DNA of 9,466 bases from Leptolyngbyaceae cyanobacterium CSSed165cm_216 (GTDB lineage Bacteria; Cyanobacteriota; Cyanobacteriia; Phormidesmidales; Phormidesmidaceae), in the NCBI GenBank assembly GCA_007135385.1, contig SLIY01000478.1, positions 1 to 9,466 on the forward strand, written 5' to 3'. The translations under genes were made by a program, and so were the position numbers. Position 1 is the stretch's first letter. Each line of letters starts with the position of its first letter. Below the pieces are notes generated by a model. It had not been told where the DNA came from and made no database searches. It worked only from the letters and a program-made list of their open reading frames with translations. Shown here one piece after another: positions 1 through 5,486 of the stretch.

Positions 1-313
1 CATCGGGATCAAGCACCGCCATTTGAGCCAGCATTTTGCGATTAATGTCGATATTGGCCTTTTTCAGTTGGCCAGTGAGCTGACTGTAGCTGATGCCATG
101 TAGGCGAGCCGCCGCGTTGATTCGAGTGATCCACAGGCGACGGAAGTCGCGCTTGCGATTACGGCGATCGCGATAGGCATAGCGCAGGGCTTTCATCACC
201 TGCTGATTAGCCGTGCGAAATAGCTTAGAGTGAGACCCTCTAAACCCCTTTGCCAGTTTTAATACTTTTTTGCGGCGCTTCCGGGCGACATTGCCGCGCT
301 TAACACGTGCCAT
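1..313 (-). CDS. rplT: 50S ribosomal protein L20 (C-terminus cut by window edge)
   Basis: This gene encodes L20, a 23S rRNA-binding protein needed early in assembly of the large subunit. Reading the minus strand from the ATG at 313 gives 104 uninterrupted codons beginning MARVKRGNVARKRRKKVL, followed by KGFRGSHSKLFRTANQQVMKALRYAYRDRRNRKRDFRRLWITRINAA, which is the classic very basic L20 N-terminal tail and helical core. Known L20 proteins are about 115-120 residues, so roughly a dozen C-terminal residues lie outside the window. It follows rpmI on the same strand after a 94-bp gap, the usual rpmI-rplT pair; infC is not next to it. A GAGGA ribosome-binding site lies at 325-329, about 11 nt before the start. 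The family call is secure; only completeness is limited by the edge. Confidence 0.97.
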   Translation of the reverse strand, partial: MARVKRGNVARKRRKKVLKLAKGFRGSHSKLFRTANQQVMKALRYAYRDRRNRKRDFRRLWITRINAAARLHGISYSQLTGQLKKANIDINRKMLAQMAVLDPD

Positions 314-357
314 GACTCTCTAAATCCTCAAGGGTAAATGAAACTGTCAACCAAAAA

Positions 358-382
358 TTTTGTCACCAGTCGACAAAACTGG
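358..382 (-). promoter_or_regulatory. Mutually exclusive hairpins in the rpmI-rplT spacer
   Basis: Read on the minus strand (the mRNA direction), TTTTGTC and GACAAAA form a perfect 7-bp stem with a 7-nt loop (378 down to 358). Five Ts follow at 357-353, so it resembles a weak intrinsic terminator. An upstream alternative stem CCAGT/ACTGG (382-366) shares bases with the first, so both cannot form together. This looks like a terminator/antiterminator pair between rpmI and rplT. Control of this operon by L20 binding its own mRNA is known in E. coli and B. subtilis, but regulation here is inference. The stem has only two G-C pairs, so termination would be partial at best. Confidence 0.4.
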
Positions 383-407
383 CCATCCTAGGGCAAGCAT
401 ACCTACC

Positions 408-605
408 CTAGAGGTAAGGCAGCATCAGCTCCACATTGGGGGCATCTGCTTCAGATACCACAGCAATCTTAGACAGACGAGAGCGGCGATCGGCACCCTT
501 GTGCTGTAGCAAGTGATTTTTAAAGGCCTTGCGGCGCATAATTTTGCCGCTCCCGCTACGACGGAAGCGCTTAGCGGCGGCCTTGCGAGACTTCAGCTTC
601 GGCAT
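408..605 (-). CDS. rpmI: 50S ribosomal protein L35
   Basis: This gene encodes L35, a small basic large-subunit protein. The 65-residue product starts MPKLKSRKAAAKRFRRSGSG and continues KIMRRKAFKNHLLQHK, the diagnostic L35 signature (MPK-K-T/S-x-AAAKRF, then a -HLL-KK-like block). The length matches the family, usually 64-67 residues. It is the first visible gene of the rpmI-rplT pair and is transcribed away from rpoZ. An extended -10 motif lies 31-39 nt upstream on its strand. No frameshift or unusual feature is seen. Confidence 0.97.
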   Translation of the reverse strand: MPKLKSRKAAAKRFRRSGSGKIMRRKAFKNHLLQHKGADRRSRLSKIAVVSEADAPNVELMLPYL

Positions 606-635
606 AGTTCATACATGGTTTCGACACAGTATCTG

Positions 636-644
636 ATCATACCA
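636..644 (-). promoter_or_regulatory. Candidate extended -10 promoter for rpmI-rplT
   Basis: On the minus strand this reads TGGTATGAT, a TGn extended -10 box with a good TATGAT hexamer, 31-39 nt upstream of the rpmI start. A TTGACC sits at 665-670, but the spacing (about 23 nt) is too long for a standard -35. The promoter would therefore rely on the TGn extension. The same 9-mer occurs on the opposite strand at 741-749 for rpoZ. Confidence 0.45.
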
Positions 645-740
645 TGGCGATCGCAGATGCTCTGGGTCAAATAGACCTTCATTTCAGCAAAGGTGGTCAT
701 ACTTCTGCCAGCCGATACCCGTCAGCCATCTCTAGCTTCT

Positions 741-749
741 TGGTATGAT
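741..749 (+). promoter_or_regulatory. Candidate extended -10 promoter for rpoZ
   Basis: TGGTATGAT is an extended -10 element ending 28 nt before the rpoZ ATG, which implies a 5' UTR of about 20 nt. No convincing -35 hexamer lies 17 nt upstream. It matches base for base the -10 element of the divergent rpmI gene. Confidence 0.5.
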
Positions 750-777
750 GGGAGCCTAACCGTTATACAGGTCTTCT

Positions 778-1005
778 ATGCTGAAGCGTTCTCCCTTTGA
801 TAGCACCCAAATTATGCGCCGTACCGAAGATTTGATTCAGGCCGCTTCCAATCGCTATCGAATCACAGTACAGGTGGCCAACCGGGCCCAACGGCGACGC
901 TTCGAAGATTTTGAAAACTACGAAGACCCCAAGATGAAGCCGGTGCTGCGGGCGATTATTGAAATGTCTGATGAGCTCACCCAGCCCGAGATTATTGGCG
1001 AATAG
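778..1005 (+). CDS. rpoZ: DNA-directed RNA polymerase omega subunit
   Basis: The 75-residue product MLKRSPFDSTQIMRRTEDLIQAASNRYRITVQVANRAQRRRFEDF... matches cyanobacterial and plastid-type omega. The block RTEDLIQAASNRYRITVQVANRAQRRR corresponds to the conserved omega core (helix, then a basic patch), and the C-terminus MKPVLRAIIEMSDELTQPEIIGE is typical of cyanobacteria. Omega binds beta' and helps RNA polymerase assembly and sigma recruitment. The ATG at 778 gives the family's expected N-terminus. The downstream DUF1818 gene begins 6-30 bp after the stop, so the two are probably co-transcribed. An extended -10 box lies at 741-749. Confidence 0.96.
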   Translation: MLKRSPFDSTQIMRRTEDLIQAASNRYRITVQVANRAQRRRFEDFENYEDPKMKPVLRAIIEMSDELTQPEIIGE

Positions 1006-1035
1006 CAGGGGGTGGGCTTGCTCACGTTCCCACTT

Positions 1036-1404
1036 ATGGACCAACGGTTTGTGAAAGAAGGCCCTGGCTGGCGCATTGGTTGGGATCAAGCCGCGTCTAC
1101 CTACCAGGGCATGGTGGCAGGCGACACTTGGGTGCTTGAGCTGACAGGCCAAGAATTTCAGGATTTTTGTCGTCTTGCTCAGCACCTTGCTGACACCCTC
1201 CAGGCCATGGCGGCTGAATTGATGGATCAGGAACGGATTACCTGCGAAGCCGAGTCTGACCTGCTCTGGGTCGAGGCAGACGGGTTTCCAGAGCAGTACT
1301 CCCTACGCTTCATCCTCAATACTGGTCGCCGTTGTGAGGGTCAATGGACCAGCGAGGCTACTCAGGGGTTGATGCAATCTTTAGGTAGCTTAGGCGTGTT
1401 TTAA
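1036..1404 (+). CDS. DUF1818 family protein (cyanobacteria-specific, function unknown)
   Basis: The 122-residue product begins MDQRFVKEGPGWRIGWDQAAS and carries GMVAGDTWVLELTGQEFQDFCRLAQHLADTL and a C-terminal RRCEGQWTSEATQGLMQSL. These features match the cyanobacterial DUF1818 family, as far as I recall it. From memory, solved members have a fold resembling the ssDNA-binding transcriptional regulator (PC4/Whirly-like) class; that is family knowledge, not visible here. The ATG at 1036 was chosen because family members start just before the K-x-G-x-GWRxGWD block. A GTG at 1012 would add eight residues (MGLLTFPL) and lies 6 bp after rpoZ. Neither start has a well-spaced Shine-Dalgarno; the AGGGGG at 1007-1012 is too close to 1012 and too far from 1036. 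Co-transcription with rpoZ is likely. No catalytic motif is seen. Confidence 0.8.
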   Translation: MDQRFVKEGPGWRIGWDQAASTYQGMVAGDTWVLELTGQEFQDFCRLAQHLADTLQAMAAELMDQERITCEAESDLLWVEADGFPEQYSLRFILNTGRRCEGQWTSEATQGLMQSLGSLGVF

Positions 1405-1565
1405 GTTGGACCTATCTTAATGTCAATTTGGTGAAATCCTCTGGGACAACAAAGTCCGCCACATTCCCCCTCGGTATGTTGCAGTTCCACAGGAGAAAAT
1501 ATCTAGGGATCGGCCTGAGAATGCTGACCTGTCTGTGTTATTGTGGTTAAGCACGATTTTTTGAC

Positions 1566-1639
1566 CGGGGCGTAGCGCAGCTTGGTAGCGCACCACTTTG
1601 GGGTAGTGGGGGTCGTGGGTTCAAATCCCGCCGCTCCGA
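1566..1639 (+). tRNA. tRNA-Pro (anticodon GGG)
   Basis: A full cloverleaf of 74 nt can be drawn. The acceptor stem pairs 1566-1572 with 1632-1638 (seven pairs, one G-U), with discriminator A at 1639. The D arm uses GCGC/GCGC. The anticodon stem pairs CCACT with AGTGG (1593-1597, 1605-1609) around the loop TTGGGGT, with anticodon GGG at 1600-1602. The variable loop is 5 nt. The T arm is GTGGG-TTCAAAT-CCCGC (1615-1631). CCA is not encoded. The anticodon reads proline codons CCC and CCU. A terminator follows 8 nt later. Confidence 0.96.
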
Positions 1640-1646
1640 TTGACTG

Positions 1647-1673
1647 AAACCTCGCCATTTGGCGGGGTTTCGT
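1647..1673 (+). terminator. Intrinsic terminator of tRNA-Pro
   Basis: AAACCTCGCC (1647-1656) pairs with GGCGGGGTTT (1661-1670) across a 4-nt ATTT loop, giving a 10-bp stem with one G-U pair. The three Ts closing the stem and the T-rich sequence after it serve as the U-tract. It sits 8 nt after the tRNA 3' end, as expected for a single-tRNA transcript. Confidence 0.8.
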
Positions 1674-1742
1674 CGTTTCTAGCTGTCGTTTCTACCTTAG
1701 TCCCGTATGCCAAGTTGCCAGGTAAGGGACTCGCAAAGTAAA

Positions 1743-1808
1743 CAAGTCCCAAGGTCATTCCCACCTACGCGGGAATGACCTTGGGTTGGCGGCTCTAGCG
1801 GGGACTTG
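1743..1808. repeat. REP-like palindromic element with nested inverted repeats
   Basis: CCCAAGGTCATTCCC (1748-1762) and GGGAATGACCTTGGG (1771-1785) are perfect 15-bp inverted arms around an 8-nt loop. An outer pair, CAAGTCCC (1743-1750) and GGGACTTG (1801-1808), brackets it. The TCATTCCC...GGGAATGA core resembles intergenic REP-type repeats found in many bacteria. There is no T-run after either arm, so a plain terminator is unlikely. Copy number elsewhere in the genome cannot be judged from one window. Confidence 0.6.
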
Positions 1809-1843
1809 ATTTTCAGGCAGATCCCTCATCAGATCGCAAAGCG

Positions 1844-1871
1844 TTGCTGCACCAGTGCTTTGATCTATATA
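1844..1871 (+). promoter_or_regulatory. Candidate promoter for the 1878-1947 RNA
   Basis: TTGCTG at 1844-1849 and TATATA at 1866-1871 are spaced by 16 nt and resemble -35 and -10 hexamers, with matches of roughly 3/6 and 4/6. Transcription would start near 1878, just ahead of two stacked hairpins. The match is modest; the position relative to the hairpins is what makes it worth noting. Confidence 0.3.
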
Positions 1872-1877
1872 GCGGCT

Positions 1878-1947
1878 TCCAATCGCTTAGAACCGGCAAT
1901 ATGTCATCACGGCATGTTGCCCGACACTACAAATCATGTCGGTTTTT
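1878..1947 (+). ncRNA. Candidate small RNA or leader: two abutting hairpins plus U-run
   Basis: Hairpin 1 pairs GGCAATATG (1895-1903) with CATGTTGCC (1913-1921), nine pairs including one G-U, around a 9-nt loop. Hairpin 2 pairs CCGACA (1921-1926) with TGTCGG (1937-1942) and runs straight into TTTTT (1943-1947), a textbook intrinsic terminator form. The G-U pair and the T-run both point to a plus-strand RNA. The tRNA is already terminated at 1670, so this terminator needs another transcript: either an independent RNA of about 70 nt, or a leader that attenuates the S51 gene 57 nt downstream. I recognise no known RNA family. Confidence 0.45.
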
Positions 1948-2003
1948 AGTTGGGGTAGATCCCGTTCAGGCATGCTATCTATAGGTAACCATGAGGTATT
2001 CCT

Positions 2004-3023
2004 ATGGGTCAGCAGCATCGAGACTTTGACTACCACCGGGTTTGTCGCAACCGAGAAATTGAGGCTGACGTGCCACGGGCCGCTATGTTGTTGATCGGTG
2101 GGGCGGAAGGGGATACGTCTGGAGAGGATGCCGCTACCCGCTGGTTTTTAGAGCGAGCTCGGGGAGGGAATTATTTGGTGCTGCGGGTGGGCGGGGTAGG
2201 CGCTCAAGCCAAGTGGATTTGCGATCGCTACAAAGACGCCATTAGTTCAGCCGCAGAACTATCCATCGACAGTCGGGAGGCGGCTGATAATCCGGATGTG
2301 GTGGACTACATTCGGGAAGCGGATGCCTTGTTCATTGCCGGCGGAGACCAGAATGATTACCAGAAATTTTGGCAAGGGACGGCCACCGAAACCGCTATCA
2401 ATTATTTAATCCACGAAAAAAAGATACCGGTAGCGGGTACCAGTGCCGGTATGGCTATTTTAGGTGACCACTATTACGCGCCTGATCACCAGGGGGTGAT
2501 TAGTTCTGAAATCCTTAACGACCCCTTCCACTACAACACCCAGACCATTCACCGCACCAAGTTTATTCGACCGCCTTATCTAGAGCAAGTGATTATGGAG
2601 ACCCACTTGGATCGGGTGAATCGACAGAATCCAGAGACCCGTTATGGACGCATTTTAGGTCTGCTGGCCCGGGTGATTTATGACGATGACAATAACCTGG
2701 ACCACTACGCCATTGGCTTGGAGGAGGGGGCCTTTGTGGCGATTGACGAACAGGGCATCGCCCACGTGTTTGGCAACGGCACCCAGATTGGCCAAGATGC
2801 CTACTTTTTGCAGCCTAATGGAGCCCTACCCGAACAAATGTGGCCAGGCTGGCCCTTAGTTTGGGACCACGGCGGACAAGCCGTCAAGGTTTACCGGATT
2901 GCTGGAGATCCCCAGGGGAGCGGTTATTTTGACTTAAAGGATTGGTCTACGGCTGGGGGTGGCACTTGGGAATATTGGTACACCAAGGGCGGCAAGTCAG
3001 GGCTGCGCAAAACGGTCATGTAA
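2004..3023 (+). CDS. Peptidase S51 family protein, cyanophycinase-like
   Basis: The 339-residue product is a class-I glutamine amidotransferase-fold serine peptidase of the S51 family. MLLIGGAEGDTSGEDAA (28-44) is the N-terminal strand-loop. FIAGGDQNDY (110-119) is the GGDQ signature. AGTSAGMA (144-151) carries the nucleophile elbow with Ser147. The block around ETHL (199-202) and RYGRILGLLA (213-222) corresponds to the D-x-H-F...R-x-x-RL region of cyanophycinases, with Glu replacing the usual Asp. Cyanophycinases of about 270 residues cut cyanophycin to beta-Asp-Arg dipeptides in the cytoplasm. This protein has about 80 extra C-terminal residues rich in Gly and aromatics. No signal peptide is seen. 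A GAGG at 1993-1996, 7 nt before the ATG, supports the start. No cphA lies nearby, so the substrate is uncertain: cyanophycin, another isopeptide, or an exopeptidase substrate. Confidence 0.85.
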   Translation: MGQQHRDFDYHRVCRNREIEADVPRAAMLLIGGAEGDTSGEDAATRWFLERARGGNYLVLRVGGVGAQAKWICDRYKDAISSAAELSIDSREAADNPDVVDYIREADALFIAGGDQNDYQKFWQGTATETAINYLIHEKKIPVAGTSAGMAILGDHYYAPDHQGVISSEILNDPFHYNTQTIHRTKFIRPPYLEQVIMETHLDRVNRQNPETRYGRILGLLARVIYDDDNNLDHYAIGLEEGAFVAIDEQGIAHVFGNGTQIGQDAYFLQPNGALPEQMWPGWPLVWDHGGQAVKVYRIAGDPQGSGYFDLKDWSTAGGGTWEYWYTKGGKSGLRKTVM

Positions 3024-3397
3024 ATTGCCGAGGTCAGTCTCAAGGCAGAGGGACTAACGTTCAATCTCTACCTTTCGATTCCTTACAGAATGGGGGATTT
3101 AGCGCCGCAGGCGATAAAAATATGGCATGATCTAAAGCGTAGTTCAATTGTCAAGCGCCACCTACCGCCTATTGCTTAGGTAAATGAAAGCTGGTTCTGA
3201 TGTTTTGGGGATTGTCCTAAATTAGGCTTAATTTTCCCTGATTTCCAGGATGGACTTAATGGGTAGCTGCGATCGCTCCCCTACACCGCTTGCTACCGCA
3301 CAGTTTGTTGCTTTCTCAGTTGCCCCTTAACCGATAGTTGACGCTGACGCCCGTGATGATCACGTCGGTGTTGGTTTGCGATCAATTGGGCTATCTC

Positions 3398-3420
3398 GGC
3401 TAGCCGTATTAGGGCTAGCC
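3398..3420. repeat. Duplicated palindrome GGCTAGCC before the pentapeptide gene
   Basis: GGCTAGCC, itself a perfect 8-bp palindrome, occurs at 3398-3405 and 3413-3420, separated by 7 bp, so centres are 15 bp apart. The second copy lies within GGGCTAGCCC (3412-3421). The pair is 16 bp upstream of the GGAGG ribosome-binding site. It could be a double operator or a leader hairpin that affects translation. Confidence 0.4.
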
Positions 3421-3436
3421 CTGCCCAGTGAAGCAC

Positions 3437-3441
3437 GGAGG
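3437..3441 (+). promoter_or_regulatory. Strong Shine-Dalgarno fixing the pentapeptide gene start
   Basis: GGAGG lies exactly 7 nt before the ATG at 3449. This selects the ATG over the in-frame GTG at 3428, which would put the site inside the coding region and spoil the signal peptide. Confidence 0.85.
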
Positions 3442-3448
3442 AAACCCC

Positions 3449-3880
3449 ATGAAACTATCCACATTCGCGGCTTCAGCCGTAGTCGTTCCTCTGCTTTTTG
3501 CTGTACCCGTGCAAGCTGAAAATCCAGCCCATGTGCAGCAACTGATCGAAACCAACCTCTGCCAAGGATGTGATTTGTCAGGGGCTGACCTAACCCAGGC
3601 CCACTTGATTGGGGCTGACTTGCGCGAGGCCGATTTAACCGGTGCAATTTTGTACGAGGCGAACTTAGAAGGGGCTGATTTAACCGGTGCTGATCTAACC
3701 GGTGCCAACCTGACCAAAGCCTTTTTGACCAATGCCGTGTTAGATGGAGCGGTGTTTGACAATGCGAACTTGACCCAGGCCCAAATTTATTTTGCTGAGG
3801 CCGCGGGAACGTCGTTTTTAGACACTAACTTGACTCAGGCTGAAATTGTCGGCACCCCCATTAGTATCGGTGGCAACTAG
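3449..3880 (+). CDS. Exported pentapeptide-repeat protein
   Basis: The product is 143 residues. Residues 1-23 (MKLSTFAASAVVVPLLFAVPVQA) form a signal peptide with a good cleavage site before ENPAHV, so the mature protein is predicted to go to the periplasm or thylakoid lumen. A short helical cap (24-40) leads into about 19 tandem pentapeptides (41-135) of A(D/N)LxX type, such as ADLTQ, ADLRE, ADLTG, ANLEG and ANLTK. Known pentapeptide proteins fold as a right-handed quadrilateral beta-helix. The repeats decay towards the C-terminus (AQIYF AEAAG TSFLD). A Cys38-x-x-Cys41 pair sits at the cap-helix junction, a recurrent feature of exported cyanobacterial members that could form a disulfide. The biochemical role is unknown. 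The gene stands alone and ends at a terminator at 3947. Confidence 0.92.
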   Translation: MKLSTFAASAVVVPLLFAVPVQAENPAHVQQLIETNLCQGCDLSGADLTQAHLIGADLREADLTGAILYEANLEGADLTGADLTGANLTKAFLTNAVLDGAVFDNANLTQAQIYFAEAAGTSFLDTNLTQAEIVGTPISIGGN

Positions 3881-3946
3881 AGCAAGGTATACGGTGCAAG
3901 GCAGGCGGCTAACCTGAAACCGTGAACGGTAGCTGTGCGAGCAGTA

Positions 3947-3981
3947 CAGGGCTCCCGGTCGGGAACAGGGAGCCTGCTTTT
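3947..3981 (+). terminator. Intrinsic terminator after the pentapeptide gene
   Basis: CAGGGCTCCC (3947-3956) pairs with GGGAGCCTG (3968-3976), with one bulged G, around an 11-nt loop. TTTT follows at 3978-3981. It lies 67 bp beyond the stop codon, between the convergent pentapeptide gene and pntB. Read on the minus strand the hairpin has no T-run after it, so it probably does not serve pntB well. Confidence 0.7.
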
Positions 3982-4014
3982 GCAAGGAATTTTCTGATCC
4001 CGAGCTTAGGTCAA

Positions 4015-5442
4015 TTAAGCCGCCACCGCCACCGAGGTCGCATCCGTAGCGGTCACATCCGATAGCTGATTCAGTACCCCATTGACATTGGCCTTGGCGT
4101 CGCCAAACAGCATTAGGGTGTTGTCGTAGTAGAACAGTGGGTTGTCAACCCCGGCATAGCCCGGTGACAGACTGCGCTTCAGCACCACCACAGTATCCGC
4201 CTGCCACACCTGCATTACTGGCATGCCGGCAATGGGGCTGGTGGGATCATCCTGGGCGCTGGGGTTTACGGTGTCGTTAGCACCAATCACCAGCACTACA
4301 TCCGTATTGGCGAAATCGTCATTGATTTCATCCATTTCCAGAACAATGTCGTAGGGCACATTGGCTTCGGCTAGTAGTACATTCATGTGGCCAGGCATTC
4401 GCCCAGCGACCGGGTGAATGCCAAATTGGACCTGTTTGCCCTGGCGACGCAAAATTTGGGTGATTTCAGCCACGGCATGCTGGGCTTGGGCTACGGCCAT
4501 GCCATAACCGGGTACAATCACGACGCTATTGGCAGCCTCTAAGATATCCACCACATCCTCTGGGTTAGTCGCCGTGGCATCCCCCGCCTGGCCAGCCCCC
4601 TGGCTTGATCCAGCACTGGTGGCCCCAAAGCCACCCAAAATCACATTCAAAAACGAGCGGTTCATCCCTTTACACATGATGTAGCTGAGGATAGCGCCGC
4701 TGCTGCCTACTAGCGCACCGGTAATAATTAACAGGTCGTTGTTGAGCATAAAGCCCGCCGCTGCCGAGGCCAACCCCGAATAGCTGTTAAGCAAGGAAAT
4801 GACGACGGCCATATCTGCCCCGCCGATGGCCATGACGATCACAATGCCAAATACGGCTGAAATGGCGGTCATAATCCCCAGGGGAACAAGGCCAGTGGTG
4901 CCGGTTGCCGAGAGAAAGGGTGCCCCCAAAGCCGCGATCGCAATCAGCATGGCAATGGTCAACCCATGGCGAGCCGGCAGTAGCACAGAGCGGCTGGGCA
5001 AAATGCCTTGCAGTTTGCCGACGGCCACTATAGACCCGGTAAAGGTGACTACCCCAATGAACACACCGGCATAGATCTCAATCCGGTGGATGGTTTCTTC
5101 GATGCCCATTAGGGTCGAACTGGGTTGTAGATATTCGGCAAAGCCAACTAACACAGCGGCCAGCCCCACAAAGCTGTTTAGAAATGCCACCATTTCGGGC
5201 ATGGCAGTCATGGCGACCCGGCTGGCCGCCACAACCCCCACCAGCACCCCTAGCCCAATGGAGCTGGCCTGAACAGAGTAGCCCTGGCTGATAAAGGCGG
5301 TGGCGGCAAAGGCAATGGCCATGCCGATGATGCCTAGCCAGTTGCCCCGCTTAGCGGTTTCCGTCTGCGATAGCCCACTCAAACTGAGGATGAAGAGAGC
5401 ACTAGCGGCAATGTAAGCCGTGGTTACAAGGTTGTTAGACAT
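4015..5442 (-). CDS. pntB: NAD(P)+ transhydrogenase, beta subunit
   Basis: PntB supplies the proton-channel half (dII) and the NADP(H)-binding domain (dIII) of the membrane transhydrogenase, which uses the proton gradient to reduce NADP+ with NADH. The product has 475 residues. About 265 hydrophobic N-terminal residues form several membrane helices and include AIGGADMAVVISLLNSYSGLA (205-225), a conserved channel motif. The C-terminal dIII carries GYGMAVAQAQ (312-321), HPVAGRMPGHMNVLLAEA (343-360), VIGANDTVNP (385-394) and KRSLSPGYAG (422-431), all NADP-site signatures. The ATG at 5442 is preferred; a TTG at 5448 would add only two residues. No strong ribosome-binding site is seen. It follows pntA by 71 bp and is probably co-transcribed with it. 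The Ala/Gly/Gln-rich stretch 272-296 is the dII-dIII linker. Confidence 0.96.
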   Translation of the reverse strand: MSNNLVTTAYIAASALFILSLSGLSQTETAKRGNWLGIIGMAIAFAATAFISQGYSVQASSIGLGVLVGVVAASRVAMTAMPEMVAFLNSFVGLAAVLVGFAEYLQPSSTLMGIEETIHRIEIYAGVFIGVVTFTGSIVAVGKLQGILPSRSVLLPARHGLTIAMLIAIAALGAPFLSATGTTGLVPLGIMTAISAVFGIVIVMAIGGADMAVVISLLNSYSGLASAAAGFMLNNDLLIITGALVGSSGAILSYIMCKGMNRSFLNVILGGFGATSAGSSQGAGQAGDATATNPEDVVDILEAANSVVIVPGYGMAVAQAQHAVAEITQILRRQGKQVQFGIHPVAGRMPGHMNVLLAEANVPYDIVLEMDEINDDFANTDVVLVIGANDTVNPSAQDDPTSPIAGMPVMQVWQADTVVVLKRSLSPGYAGVDNPLFYYDNTLMLFGDAKANVNGVLNQLSDVTATDATSVAVAA

Positions 5443-5486
5443 AAACAAAGGGGAAATAGGGAATGGATGGAGGGGAATGAATGAGT

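Larger units (their letters stand above)
1640..2003. other. 364-bp intergenic region between tRNA-Pro and the S51 gene
   Basis: No protein gene is supported here. The region contains, in order, the tRNA terminator, four alternating AGTCCC/GGGACT hexamers (1699, 1726, 1745, 1801), a REP-like hairpin (1748-1785), a candidate promoter and small RNA or leader (1844-1947), and the ribosome-binding site of the downstream gene (GAGG, 1993-1996). An extended -10-like TGCTATCTA at 1973-1981 could start the S51 transcript. Confidence 0.8.
3024..3448. other. 425-bp intergenic region upstream of the pentapeptide-repeat gene
   Basis: I see no supported gene. It contains a short hairpin CGCC-GCA-GGCG near 3100-3115 without a T-run, the dyad CCTAA-A-TTAGG (3216-3226), a HIP1 site (3269-3276), the dyad CGTGAT-G-ATCACG (3352-3364) and a duplicated palindrome (3398-3420). 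No clear terminator for the S51 gene and no clear -35/-10 pair for the next gene could be identified by eye. Confidence 0.75.

Noticed and set aside
763..1185. 140-codon antisense open frame across rpoZ and DUF1818
   Set aside because: Shadow of two clear plus-strand genes; it crosses their boundary and resembles no family.
1901..1984. 27-codon open frame over the hairpins upstream of the S51 gene
   Set aside because: No ribosome-binding site, and the stems explain the sequence better as RNA structure; a leader peptide is not supported.
3099..3120. CGCC-GCA-GGCG hairpin after the S51 gene as a terminator
   Set aside because: Only four base pairs and it is followed by an A-rich, not T-rich, run on the plus strand.
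2942..3130. 62-codon frame overlapping the 3' end of the S51 gene
   Set aside because: Alternative frame mostly inside the S51 gene, no ribosome-binding site and no recognisable domain.
3415..3762. Antisense frame with repeated Lys/Ser/Ala/Pro over the pentapeptide gene
   Set aside because: Its repetition is a by-product of the pentapeptide codon pattern on the other strand.
3449..3880. Tandem pentapeptide codons as a CRISPR or DNA repeat array
   Set aside because: The 15-bp periodicity is degenerate at DNA level and conserved as protein; there are no spacers.
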